DNA of 64,000 nucleotides. Source: Maylandia zebra. Taxonomy: Eukaryota; Chordata; Actinopteri; Cichliformes; Cichlidae. Below the pieces are notes generated by a model that worked only from the letters and a program-made list of their open reading frames with translations, was not told the DNA's origin and made no database searches. The stretch lies in NCBI RefSeq assembly GCF_041146795.1, contig NC_135182.1, forward strand, positions 2,504,501 to 2,568,500, given 5' to 3'. A program made the translations under genes and the position numbers. Shown here piece by piece: positions 22,809 to 33,943 of this stretch (positions are counted from its first letter, which is position 1; the number at the start of each line of letters is the position of its first letter).

Positions 22809-25748
22809 TTATATTCCATATTTCTGCTTTAGCTCCTCCACCAGGCTGATGTACTCGTTCATGGCGTTCTCATTGCTCTTACCTTACAGACAAATTAAAA
22901 ATGTGTTATGGAGGGAAAAAAAGACAGACAGACTAAATGAACAAGCTAGTCCTGCTTTTACTTTCAGAGACTCTTTTTCATAGTTTGTTGACATGAGGAC
23001 TCAAAGCCCTGCTTGACAAACTCAACACTACAACAACTCATGCAGTCCTGAAAGGGGGCTGCATGCAGCCGAGTACAATATGCAATAATCCAATTTACTA
23101 CAAAGGATGAGGAACGCACCAGCCCAACTTTTTTTTAATCAAATGAGCTGCACTCCTAACTCTGAGGAAATCATCCTTTATGTTTAAGGTAACATCAACT
23201 TATTCAGCCTTTATGCAATAAAATGTACTGAAATTGTACTTTTAGTAAAATAATAAAGGACAACAAGAAAACAAAAAATTAACAAATTTGTAATTCATTT
23301 TTAATTAATGAATATAAATAAACTTAACATTTATTTTAGGTTTATTTATATTAGGTCATGTTTTTAGAATTACAGCTGGATATATTTCAAGTAAGCGTTC
23401 ACTTTAAACATCATTTAAACACATCCATTTCCTTCCATTTATCCGGGGCCAGGTCACAGGGACCTGACCCAGACCCCCCTCTCCACAGCCACCACCTCCA
23501 TTCTTACTCACCCTTCTGCTTCTCCCAGGCATCCCATTTAGCTTTCCCAGTGAAATCAAACATCCCTGGACGAGCTTCAAAGACAAACAAAGCAAATTAA
23601 ACAATTTAGTGGAATCCCGTGTAATGCAGGTCAAATAAATATAGGACACATTCATTAAGGCCCAGCGTCTTCAGTACAGAGCAAAGGGCTGCATTACATT
23701 GCAACACAAAAACATAAGAAACACTACTGATAATTATCTAGAATATTTACATTTATGTGGAAATCTGAAAGTGAAACCACGATACACAGGAGCAGATCTA
23801 GCTCCTCAGAGAGTCTGTAGTACAGGTGTACGTCATGCATGTGCCAGTGGTTCTTATAGGGTGCATGTTCAGCGTAGCCAGTGTCAGACTCTTATCAACA
23901 GTTTGTGTGAGAGCAGTAACAGTGCTGAGCGCAGTATCATTTGAAATTTCTCACCTGTGTTCACATCACCCACGGTGGCCTGCTTGAACAGCGAGTAGAT
24001 CTGCAACATCTCCTCATCAGTCGGCTTCGCCTTCAGCTGCTTGACCTCTGCTGCTGCTTCATCAAACTTAGTCTGTAGAAGACAGGACGACAACGTTGGG
24101 ACAGTGCTACGTGCAAAAGGTAGATTTTTTTCTTCCCAGCTGGAAGAGGAAGGACTTCTTAACACAGCTTTTCCACACATCCCTGTTTTACACTGGATGC
24201 TTATACTATTTTAATTTGCACACAGAAAGAAAAAACTAAATGTACCAGGGTCAAAATTATTAGACCTCTTGTGCTGAGAGACAAAGCGACTGTCCGGGCC
24301 CAGTTTGCTGCTGACTGCTTGAAATCAAATTGTCACGTCCTTCTTTCTTAATGATTCCTTCTGCCTGGAAGAGATTCTACCAGGTCCATCCCCACAGCAT
24401 AAGACTGCCATCAAAGTGTTTCACTGTGGGAATGGGGTTCTTTGGGGTTGTACACCACCCTTCTTTCATAAAACATCTCTATGACCAAAAGGGCTCTAGC
24501 TTAATCTCAAAGGATGTGTTTCCAGTACGTGCAATCTTACTCCAGATTGCCCATGGCATACTTCAGTCTGGACTGAAGGTGAAGTTTTTAATACTGCGAG
24601 TAAATAGAAGATAAAACTCTGTTTTAAAGTGGAAACACTTCATGCATGAAGGCTAATTTACCCCAGAGCCTTCCTCCTCGACACAGTTTTCATTTATAAA
24701 GCTTTACAAAACCAAATATCACGGCTAACAGGTGGATTTTCCTGTGTCAGTGCAGCCAGCCAAACCACAAAGAACCGCTTACTGCTTAAGAGAGAGAGTG
24801 GAAGTCGACTGTATATAATTCCCCCTGACGATCAATAAAGTATTCTGATATCCTTAAATTCTGTAGACAAAACTGATTGTTACAGCTTGGGGAAATACAA
24901 AAGTGACCCCTTAGTCCCGCTGTTTTCCCTGAGTTATGGTTACACAGCTTCGAGAGCACGTGGTGCTCCATGGTGTAAATTAGCCTTTACACATGATGTG
25001 CTTTATGTCCAAGTTAACTTGATTTGAGTATTACAAAGCACATCAGTGAACACCAACGTTCAGTGCTATGGGTTAATAGAAAGGTCCGTTTTTGTGGGCT
25101 GACCTGGTCATTTTTTTTCTGAAATAATTTGTTATTGTGTTCAAAAGAAAACTGGGATGTTTATAAATGACATTTAGGAAATGCTTCACTTCCTCTGCAT
25201 AAAAGTAAAATCAGGATAGAGAATCAGTCTAGTCCAACCAGACAGTGAAACACTGTTTTATAACTCGCAAGTGATCGGTGCAATAAAGAACCGTTTTACT
25301 CGAGCTTACATCACATTTGCCTTTACCCAGTTTGCTCACATGGTTGCGACATTGGAGCTGCCCCATTCTTGGCTAAGTGGGCTGAAGGGCAGACTGAAGA
25401 AGACGTTATAAATGCCCAGTGGGGTGATTTTTCTGAAGTCGTACTCCAGATCAGTCTGCTTCCTGCACAAACACTACAGACATGAAGAAAAGCTGCATCG
25501 GGACAATAGCTCCCCCGCAGCCATTGTTACACACCGACTTTTTCTGCGCCCTCGGGCTGCATGAGCTGCTCTGTAGCTGCTAACAAGTCGTTGAACAAAG
25601 ACTCCGCACAGCTGTCTGGGATGCTTTCACTTCAGGACACACGGCCTGCAGCTAAACCGCTACATCAGCTAACGGTCTTCCTTAACAGAAGGCGGCGGAA
25701 TATAAACCAGTAATTTTATTCTTTTATACAGACCTGGAGCTCAGCCAT
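22809..25748 (-). CDS. dbi: Acyl-CoA-binding protein / diazepam binding inhibitor, complete, four coding exons
   Basis: Seen: coding exons 25734-25748 (ATG at 25748, MAELQ), 23955-24072, 23512-23574 and 22809-22882 (TAA 22809-22811). All borders are AG/GT, phases are consistent, and the total is 270 nt or 89 aa. The ACBP signature is intact: [23 protein letters not shown], then [16 protein letters not shown], and a C-terminal [10 protein letters not shown]. Family length is 86-90 aa. Known: a small cytosolic four-helix protein that binds medium- and long-chain acyl-CoA esters, buffering and transporting them; its peptides also modulate GABA-A receptors. The conserved Tyr, Lys and Trp residues of the acyl-CoA site ([14 protein letters not shown]) are present. 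An AATAAA lies at 22554-22559 on the minus strand, about 250 nt past the stop. Intron 1 holds a Tc1 relic. An L2-type LINE sits just upstream. The identification is very secure. Confidence 0.96.
24240..24610 (-). mobile_element. Degraded Tc1-like relic in dbi intron 1
   Basis: Sequence such as CCATCAAAGTGTTTCACTGT, then GGGAATGGGGTTCTTTGGGG, resembles the Tc1 stretch CATGCTTCACAGTAGGTATG at 17592-17611 and its continuation. Frames are broken and no terminal repeats were found. Confidence 0.55.
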
Positions 25749-25759
25749 GCTCGGTTAGT

Positions 25760-25930
25760 AGACAAACATAAGCCGGGGACTTGACTGTCAAACCATTTCC
25801 TCCTTCACGCCCTCCTTCCTATTGGCTAAACCAATAACGTACCTCGGCCGTTCACTGGATGACGTGACCGCAATTGGAAACACAAACGCCCCAGAACCTA
25901 CTCGCAATGCTGGTTAAACGACTCTGTCCG
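25760..25930 (-). promoter_or_regulatory. Probable dbi promoter-proximal region
   Basis: Immediately upstream of the dbi ATG. It contains an ATTGG (25821-25825) and a CCAAT (25831-25835) facing each other, a CRE-like TGACGTGA (25860-25867) and another ATTGG (25873-25877). The L2-type LINE begins directly beyond it, so only about 200 bp of uninterrupted upstream DNA remains. Promoter function is inferred from position and motifs only. Confidence 0.4.
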
Positions 25931-25943
25931 TGTTCTACGGCGT

Positions 25944-27845
25944 TTGTGCAGGCGCGATGAGAGGAGGTGGAGGAATGATAGACTCCAGTCATCATATGAC
26001 ATTTTACGTATTAGCCGCTCGAAATTCCAATCTGCTGCCAGAATGGCTAAAGCAGCCTTCTTCGCTAAGATTATTACTTCTAATGGTGACAATCCTCGCA
26101 TCCTATTTAAAAATTTTAACTCAGTGGTGAATCCTCGTCCCTCAATGCCACTCTCGTGCTCCCCAGGTCTCTGTGAAAAATTTTCAAACTACTTTCTAGA
26201 TAAAGTTTTATCTCTTAGATCTACGCTTCCTTTGGTGGCTGACAGTATGTCTAATCCTGACTGTTCTGCTGCCTTACATCAATTTGAATTAATTTCACTT
26301 CCCACTCTGAAGCGTATAACTGAGAAACTAAACAATACTAATTGTGTACATGATGTTCTTCCATCTCGTATAGTCAAGGATTGTTTTAATGTAATTGGAC
26401 CCTGTCTATTGTCTATATTGAACCTCTCCTTGCTTTCTGGTTATGTACCTTCAGTTCTTAAACATGCTTTTATTCAACCCGTTTTAAAGAAAAATAACCT
26501 GGATCATAGTGATTTTGCCAACTATAGACCGATTTCCAAGCTTCCTTTCTTGGCTAAAATCCTTGAGAAGGTGGTTCTACTTCAACTGCAGACCTACCTG
26601 GACGAGAATAATATAAATGATAAATTCCAATCAGCCTTTAAACAACATCATAGCACTGAATCAGCGCTGCTTCGTGTTTTTAATGATCTTTTACTTATGG
26701 CTGATAATGGTCGTCCTTCTGTTTTAGTTCTATTGGATCTTTCATCTGCATTTGATATGGTTGACCATAACATCCTAGTCGCAAGATTAGAGCACTCTGT
26801 TGGCATAAAGGGCACTGCCTTGGACTGGTTCAAATCTTACCTCTCCAATCGGCTTTCTTCGGTACATCTGGCCTCATCTTCCTCTTCCCCTGTACCTGTT
26901 TGCTGTGGTGTCCCCCAGGGTTCTGTGTTAGGCCCGACCCTTTTCTCACTGTATATGCTTCCTTTAAGCGCTATCTTTGAGAAATACCACATTGCTTTTC
27001 ACTATTATGCGGATGACATCCAGATTTATTTTGAGTTACATGATGATCTCGCTTTATCTTTAAATAACTTTCGTGAGTGCATGAGTGAGGTCAAGAAATG
27101 GCTGTTGGCAAATACTCTTATTCTCAATGAAAAAAAGACTGAAATCATGATTTTTGGCAGTAATGCCCTTCGCGCCAAACTTCAAGATGCCTTTGGCTTT
27201 CTTACTAGTTCTTTCTCTGATACTGTCAGGAATCTGGGTGTCTTGTTTGACAGCTCCTTTAAACTTGATAAACAGGTGTCTGCTGTTGTTAGATCTAGTT
27301 TTTATCAGCTTCGTCTCATCTCCAGGGCCAGACACTATATCCCGTATAATGACTTAGAAAAGCTCATTCATGCTTTTGTAACGTCAAGACTAGATTACTG
27401 TAACTCACTCTATTCTGGTCTCCATGTTACCCTTCTACATAGATTACAGACAGTTCAGAATGCTGTGGCACGTATTCTAACTAAAACCAAGAAGTTTGAC
27501 CATATTACTCCGGTTCTTGCTGAGCTGCATTGGCTGCCTATCAAATACCGTATTCAATTTAAAATTTTGCTGCTTACTTTTAAAATTATCAATAATACTG
27601 CACCAACCTATCTTAAGGAACTTTTAAACCCTTATGTCCCTGCCAGGGCTTTAAGGTCATCCTTGCAGTTACTGTTAGTTCAGCCCAGATCTCGGTTGAA
27701 ATCTAGAGGCGATCGATCGTTTGCCTTTGCTGCACCTGAGTTATGGAACAGACTCCCGATTGGCATTCGGGAGTCTGATTCTATTTTTTCTTTTAAAGCA
27801 CGCCTTAAAACTTATCTTTTTGAACTTGCCTTTTCTACCCGTTAA
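25944..27845 (+). CDS. LINE reverse transcriptase, uninterrupted 633-aa frame
   Basis: Known role: the LINE ORF2 protein copies element RNA into DNA at nicked targets. Seen: a connecting region (MAKAAFFAKIITSNGDNPRI), then RT blocks ANYRPISKLPFLAKILEKVV (about residue 190), LLDLSSAFDMVDHNIL (about 261), [17 protein letters not shown] (about 327) and the catalytic YADD (about 355-358). LGVLFDSSFKLDKQV and the C-terminal block LHWLPIKYRIQFKILLLTFK follow, and the frame ends ELAFSTR. The YADD aspartates are present. The first 6-10 residues are probably host sequence, since the element seems to start near 25950. Without the endonuclease the copy cannot be autonomous. Confidence 0.85.
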   Translation: MCRRDERRWRNDRLQSSYDILRISRSKFQSAARMAKAAFFAKIITSNGDNPRILFKNFNSVVNPRPSMPLSCSPGLCEKFSNYFLDKVLSLRSTLPLVADSMSNPDCSAALHQFELISLPTLKRITEKLNNTNCVHDVLPSRIVKDCFNVIGPCLLSILNLSLLSGYVPSVLKHAFIQPVLKKNNLDHSDFANYRPISKLPFLAKILEKVVLLQLQTYLDENNINDKFQSAFKQHHSTESALLRVFNDLLLMADNGRPSVLVLLDLSSAFDMVDHNILVARLEHSVGIKGTALDWFKSYLSNRLSSVHLASSSSSPVPVCCGVPQGSVLGPTLFSLYMLPLSAIFEKYHIAFHYYADDIQIYFELHDDLALSLNNFRECMSEVKKWLLANTLILNEKKTEIMIFGSNALRAKLQDAFGFLTSSFSDTVRNLGVLFDSSFKLDKQVSAVVRSSFYQLRLISRARHYIPYNDLEKLIHAFVTSRLDYCNSLYSGLHVTLLHRLQTVQNAVARILTKTKKFDHITPVLAELHWLPIKYRIQFKILLLTFKIINNTAPTYLKELLNPYVPARALRSSLQLLLVQPRSRLKSRGDRSFAFAAPELWNRLPIGIRESDSIFSFKARLKTYLFELAFSTR

Positions 27846-28112
27846 ATGCTGACTGTTAACTGCGACCTATTGCATTAACTTTTTACTATTCCTTTATTCT
27901 TGGTGTTCTCTATCATGCGGCACTGGGTCTGCTATAATCTATGTGCTGCAGTCCATTTTATTAGTGGCTTTCTACTGTGAACATTGTCTGCTGTTCTTAT
28001 TATATTTGATATTAATGCTCTTAACTGTATTATTTTATTGTTTTTTTGTAAAGCACTTTGGTATGCCTAGGCTTTTAATGTGCTCTATAAATAAAGGTTG
28101 TTGTTGTTGTAC
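25945..28112 (+). mobile_element. L2-type LINE, 5'-truncated, long open RT frame
   Basis: One frame (ATG at 25944, TAA at 27843-27845, 633 aa) covers a reverse transcriptase and C-terminal domain. A 3' UTR follows, ending AATAAAGGTTG and a TTG repeat (to about 28110). The endonuclease domain is missing. It lies head-to-head with dbi, about 200 bp upstream of its start codon. Family by resemblance: CR1/L2 clade, distinct from the L2/Maui copy at 57-58.9 kb, with a different 3' tail. Confidence 0.88.
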
Positions 28113-29600
28113 TTACAACCAGAGCAGTCGTGTCAGCGGGGTTCAGGATTCACGCTGTCACGTGATACCCGGAGACTTATGCCAAAAAGTGATCGTCCAA
28201 CAACACGTGATTTCCAATGTTTGTATGATGTCTTTACTCATATTGGTAAATAGACTGCACTCAGCAGGATTTACAAAGGAGTTATATATCCAGTGTATAG
28301 CCAGTCCGGTCCTTTTGGCCACTTAAAATATGTTTACTAAACTCTTATTTTATGTGTTATCATTTCTGCTGCCCTCATGGCCAGATCTCACTTAAAAAAT
28401 GAAGTTTTAATGTCAACGAGACTTTTTTTTAACTGCTTAAATAAGGGACACTGCCAACAGCTAATTGCGACTTCTACCTTGTAACAGGAATGTTGTTTGT
28501 GGCTCAGATGGCTTGATATCATACACGAGGCATACATTACACATATGGTTCAAATATTACAGACTACCAAGTTATTTGTAGCATTTTAAATGCGAGCAAT
28601 CAATCAGTTTTTGGCAGACGATCACTATTTGGTACAACACTAGCAGTGCTTTCTGGAAAAACTATTAATGCATTGATTTACAATATACAATACCATATAC
28701 AATTGTGTATGTGGATGCAGCAATATATATGCACTTTAACAGTAAACTATGTGAGGATTTGCCTGAACAGTTACTGTTACAGAATTATTCTCTAATTCTG
28801 TAATATTGGATAAAACGCCAGTTATTGTCCTGCTAATGGTAACCGTGAACTGTACAGAACAAGTTCATTTTATCTGGGTGAGTTTTATTTTTAAACCTCT
28901 TATTGTCTTCAAGAGCACATCTCAGTCTTGTGTGCTGCTATATCTAGATTATATTGCTAACTTCAAGAACTATTGCAAGGCTACATAAAAACAAGGTCCA
29001 TTATGGTGACTGGAGACCCGAAACACGAGACATGCATTTATCCCCGCTTGCCAGTACATGATCTCCAACACCCCCAGATGGTAAGACAGGCATTGAGATG
29101 CCACCTCAACAGTAAGCTGTAAATATATATGGCCTGCCAGATACCCAGCTGGAACAATAAGCTGGTCACAAAAGGACATAAATGCGACTTGAAAATTCTA
29201 TAAAATTCATGGACTTCTCCACCCAAGGTCTAGCACCCTAAGACATATGAGCAACAGACAGAGAGAGAGTGAGGATTAGTGCGTGTCAGAGGCATGCATG
29301 AATACATCAGGAAGATGAAGCCCTGAGATGAACTGTGCCTCAGGGAGCTGAGGACAGACAGTGATAAGGAGCATGAAGAGGAACTACACTACATTACCAA
29401 AAGTATTTGCTCATCTGCCTTGTAATATGTTGGCTCACATTTTGCAGCTATAACGGCTTCAGCTCTTTTAAGAAGCTTTTCCACAACACTAAAAATAACT
29501 ATTTAAATAAACATAAAGAAATAAGGAATCATTAATTCAATAATGATCCACATGATTAAATTGCTTTATTTTATTTATTTATTTTTACTCTTTATTTTGA
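28113..29600. other. Intergenic DNA, no gene recognised
   Basis: The first bases after the LINE should be the former continuation of the dbi upstream region. No exon, known transposase or RT frame was identified. Confidence 0.4.
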
Positions 29601-29639
29601 GTCAACATAAAAGAAGGGTAACAGTTCTCAACCACTGAA

Positions 29640-30020
29640 GTGGCATTAAGCCCTTTATATAGTGTCCATTTCCACCAGGTCCGTTCGAAGGCATCCAGTT
29701 TGATTCGTCATAGAAACTTCAGTTTATCTCCTCCATTATTTCACTTTCAGCGACTCCTTTTCAGCCAGTTCTTGTGATAACTTTCTTCACAGCCACAGTC
29801 ATTATTTTAAACATGTAGATGTTCTCTTTTTTAATCGTACCTTCTGGGATCAGACCAAGGTGTAAGACCTGTGGATCCCTGGGAAGTTCACACTGACAAA
29901 GTCCGTCTATCAGCTCGGCAACATCTGACCAGCATGGTTGTAGTTTATCACATGACCAAAAGAAGTGTAGGTGATTGGCCTTAATATGACCACATTCTCT
30001 CCAACATTGTTTTTTTTTTT
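29640..30020 (-). mobile_element. L1/Tx1-like LINE C-terminal relic
   Basis: Minus-strand pieces read GHIKANHLHFFWSCDKLQPC, then ELPRDPQVLHLGLIPEG and KIMTVAVKKVITR. These resemble the post-RT region of L1-type ORF2 (CG...H.FW.C; LLxxAKKAITR). Frames shift within the segment. Confidence 0.5.
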
Positions 30021-30544
30021 TTGCTTTAACGTGTTTGCTTTTAATATAAACTGTAATAAACGTACGGAATCCATAATCTTTCCGAGTTGGTCGTTGTCCC
30101 CTTTGAGGTCGGACCTCAGGTTTTTCAGAAGGTCACTCGGTGTTACGTCAGTCCAGGGTAGCCTTGGAGTTTCAGGTGGGCTAGAGTTAGCTTGCAGTGC
30201 TACTTCACTGGCTTTCGATGCTGATTTTCTTTTGATATTTTTGCATGGTTTATTTGCCTCTTGTGAATCAGTTTCCCCTTTTATACCAATAGCGAATGAT
30301 GAATCAACTTGTTTACTGGAGTTGAGTCCAACTTAATTTCATTGAGTTGATTCCTACAAATGACAATTTTCCAACAAAAGAACTTAATGCTAATAGAAAG
30401 CAATTTATCAAAGTTGAAATCTGTTTCATGATTATTTTAAGTTCATGGTGTGATTAGAGTTATTCTTTGGATTGTTCAACATCAAGTCCAGAGTCTGGTT
30501 AACATAAAACTTTAATGGACTTATAACAACTTTCACATAGCTGC

Positions 30545-30850
30545 CACTCCATCCATCCTCTTCTGATTATCCTTATCAGGGTTGCAGGGGCGTCTGGAGC
30601 CTATCCCAGCTGTCATAGAGGCAGGGTACACCCTGGACAGGTCGCCAGTCTAACACATAGAGACAGACAACTATTCATACACACAGGCAATTTAGAATCA
30701 CCAATAAACCAAACCCCACTAACAATTTAGTCTTCAGTCTTTGGACTGTGGGAGGCAGCCAGAGTACCCAGAGAAAACTTACACACACACATCATGCAAA
30801 CTCCACACAGGCTTTTCTGTGTGGACAGTTAGTGGATTTGAACTCAGAAA
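30545..30850 (+). repeat. Common teleost interspersed repeat
   Basis: It contains the familiar series GGAGCCTATCCCAGCTGTCA, GGTACACCCTGGACAGGTCG, CAATTTAGAATCACCAAT, TTTGGACTGTGGGAGGCAGC and CATGCAAACTCCACACAGG. I recognise it as a widespread fish repeat but do not assign a class. Confidence 0.65.
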
Positions 30851-32078
30851 CTTCTTGGTGAAAGGAAAGAGTGCTAACCTTTAATGAGGTTTGAAATCTC
30901 GCATGATCGTGTGACATGACGAGTCCAGACAACTAACCACTCTTTCTGGATTGTATCACATCATCTCAACAAGAATAAATTTAACAAGTGTTAAGTTGTT
31001 GAATTTCATGCAGATTGTATATGATTTAATTATGTTCACCACAGAAACATATAATTATTTTGTTCAAATTCCAAGTTAGACTCTTGTAAACATAATAACC
31101 ACCCAATTTCACTTTTTGAATGAAGGTTTAGTACTGCGTTTATGGGAACATTTGATCGTTCATCAGTGCATTTATGACGACAGGACATTTGTGAAGCATT
31201 GCCTCCTACAACAGTACCACACCGGAAGCTCTTGAGAGCACCCACTGTGGCCATGGAAGTGATTGGATGGGTGAGTGGATACGTTTGGTAATACAGTGTA
31301 TCCACCGGCATGTTTGTATACTCGTGTCTTCAACCCAGCTGCAATGGCCGCGGCGCAACATACCAAAAAACAAGAGATGCACGTCTGACCGATGCACATA
31401 GCACCTGCAACACAAGCAATGTGTGGTCATCATAAAAATGGCCCAAGGAAGCAGACACAGGCTTCTCCTGAGTGGTGGTTTCAAATTCAGCAGGTTCAGA
31501 CTGATTGGTTTAAATCCAGTCTTTAAGTCTGACGTCATTAGCCGTGTCCGGTCCCAAACTCTGGTGCAGGTCCATAAGTCAAGCGAACACTGCAACATCA
31601 CTGAGAGTTGAAAAATGGTCTAAATTCTTTCATCTGTAATAAAAAGATCAGCGTTGCTGCTCTACCAGGTGTAACAATTAAGTTTAACATCCAGGCATCC
31701 ATGAAAACAGGATTTATGACATTTAACAGAGTTAGAAGTTAGCAGGGAGTTAGCTCGCTAGCTTCCATCTAAATACAATATAGCATGTCCTGACTGAGGG
31801 ATTTCTGAAACAAAATAAGACGTACAGCTCTGCTATCACTTCTGACATAAATTAAGACAGAAAACTAAGCAGCAGTGACGTTTGTAGGGTTACTGAAGTC
31901 GGGCTAGCTGATATGTAACGATGTGCTACGTGGTGGCTAGCTACACAGCTACATTAGCATAACATAAACACAGTGAAGCTGGAGGATGAATGCTAATTTT
32001 TTACCACTCGATAAAAGTTAACATGAGGGTTCCCGATGGTTAGGGACAAATGCAATCGCATGGCAGGATGCTGTAAAC

Positions 32079-32388
32079 CATAGGTGTCAAACTCTGGCCC
32101 GCGGGCCAAATTTGGCCCGCAGCCTAATTACATTTGGCCCGCGAAGCCATACCAAATTACTATTAGAGCTGGCCTACTGGTATTATACAGCTAATATATA
32201 TATTGTTTAGTATTAAGCTTTGCTTGTTCCATATTGAGTTTTTCAGCTAAACTTGTTTGAGTCCATAAGAAAAGATTCATTCTTATATCTGGAGGAAGAT
32301 TTTTTTTTTCAATAAATATTAATGTTAGCCCGCGACTTTGTTCCATTTTGAATTTTGGCCCACTGTGTATTTGAGTTTGACACCCCTG
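32079..32388. mobile_element. Short hAT-type MITE with perfect 8-bp target duplication
   Basis: 310 bp. Inverted ends: CATAGGTGTCAAACTC and GAGTTTGACACCCCTG. CTGTAAAC flanks both sides (32071-32078 and 32389-32396). The interior has several GGCCCGC motifs and no coding frame. Confidence 0.88.
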
Positions 32389-32588
32389 CTGTAAACGGAC
32401 CAAACTCCAGTCGGGAGAACAACAGAGATAATCCATCCACAATACGCCGTTAGTTACTGCTGCATGGGCTGGGCTGTAGCTACATCTAAGGTTTTGAAAA
32501 CTGAACTTTAAAATGATTAGGGTAATAAAAACCTTGAGAGGCAGACAGTGATCACTGACTGTTTTTAGGGGCTTGTTGAGATTAAATA

Positions 32589-33941
32589 CACTCAACAAAA
32601 ATATAAACGCAACACCTTTGTTACTGCTCCCATTCCCCATGGGATGGACGTAGAGACCTAAAATTCATTCCAGATACACAATCTAACCATCCCTCCCAAA
32701 CAGTGGTCACAAATCAGTCCAAATGTGTGGTAGTGGGCACATCTGCTATATTGAGATAATCCATCCCACCTCACAGGTGTGCCACATCAGGATGCTGATC
32801 TGACATCATGAGTAGTGCACAGGTGTACCTCAGACTGCCCACAACAAAAGGCCACCCTGGAATGTGCAGTTTTTTGCGCTATTGGGGGTCTGGGGACCCA
32901 GAACCGGTCAGTATCTGGTGTGACCACCATTTGCCTCATGCAGTGCAACACATCGTCGCATGGAGTCTATCAGATTGGCAATTGTGGCCTGTGGAATGTT
33001 GGTCCACTCCACTTCAATGGCTGTGCGAGGTTGTTGGATATTCGTGGGAACTGGTACACGCTGTCGTATACGCCGGTCAAGCACATCCCGAACATGCTCA
33101 ATGGGTGACATGTCCGGTGAGTATGCTGGCCATGCAAGAACTGGGACATTCTCAGCTGCCATCTGCCCTGAACAATGTGAACCATGATTCATCCGTGAAG
33201 CGCACACCTCTCCAACGTGCCAGACGCCATCGAATGTGAGCATTTGCCCACACAAGTCTGTTACGGCGACGAGCTGGAGTCAGGTCAAGACCCCGATGAG
33301 GACGACGGGCATGCAGTTGAGCGTCCCTGAGACGGTTTCTGACAGTTTGTGCAGAAATTGTTTGGTTGTGCAAACCAATTGTTCCAGCAGCTGTCTGGGT
33401 GGCTGGTCTCAGACGATCTTGGAGGTGAACCTGCTGGATGTGGAGGTCCTGGGCTGGTGTGGTTACACGAGGTCTGCGGTTGTGAGGCCGGTTGGATGTG
33501 CTGCCATATTCTCTGAAACGCCTGTGGAGACGGCTTATGGTTGAGAAATGAACATTCAATGCACGGGCGACAGATCTGGTTGACATTCCTGCTGTCAGCA
33601 TGCCAATTGCACGCTCCCTCATTGCTTGTGGCATCTGTGGCATTTTGCTGTGAGACAAAACTGCACATTCCAGGGTGGCCTTTTGTTGTGGGCAGTCTGA
33701 GGTACACCTGTGCACTACTCATGATGTCAGATCAGCATCCTGATGTGGCACACCTGTGAGGTGGGATGGATTATCTCAATATAGCAGATGTGCCCACTAC
33801 CACACATTTGGACTGATTTGTGACCACTGTTTGGGAGGGATGGTTATATTGTGTATCTGGAATGAATTTTAGGTCTCTACGTCCATCCCATGGGGAATGG
33901 GAGCAAAAACAAAAGTGTTGCGTTTATATTTTTGTTGAGTG
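32589..33941 (-). mobile_element. Tc1-like deletion-derivative element, copy B
   Basis: 1353 bp with the ends CACTCAACAAAAATATAAAC and inverse, and TA at both sides (32587-32588 and 33942-33943). It is collinear with copy A when reversed (position B = 45896 minus position A) and differs at only a handful of bases seen by eye. It has the same 281-bp inverted repeats and the same internal deletion. Confidence 0.93.
32908..33643 (-). pseudogene. Transposase pseudogene of Tc1-like copy B
   Basis: Same structure as in copy A: an N-terminal DNA-binding part and first catalytic Asp (FTDESW), then loss of the central segment and a frame change near 33152. The C-terminal part (YSPDMSPIEHV, ending GGHTRY) follows. 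The second catalytic Asp is absent. Confidence 0.88.
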
Positions 33942-33943
33942 TA

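Noticed and set aside
11955..33941. Inversion between the Tc1-like copies as the cause of the dbi/c2orf76 orientation difference
   Set aside because: The segment between the copies contains dbi, whose orientation relative to the receptor already matches human; c2orf76 is the one that differs and lies outside the pair.
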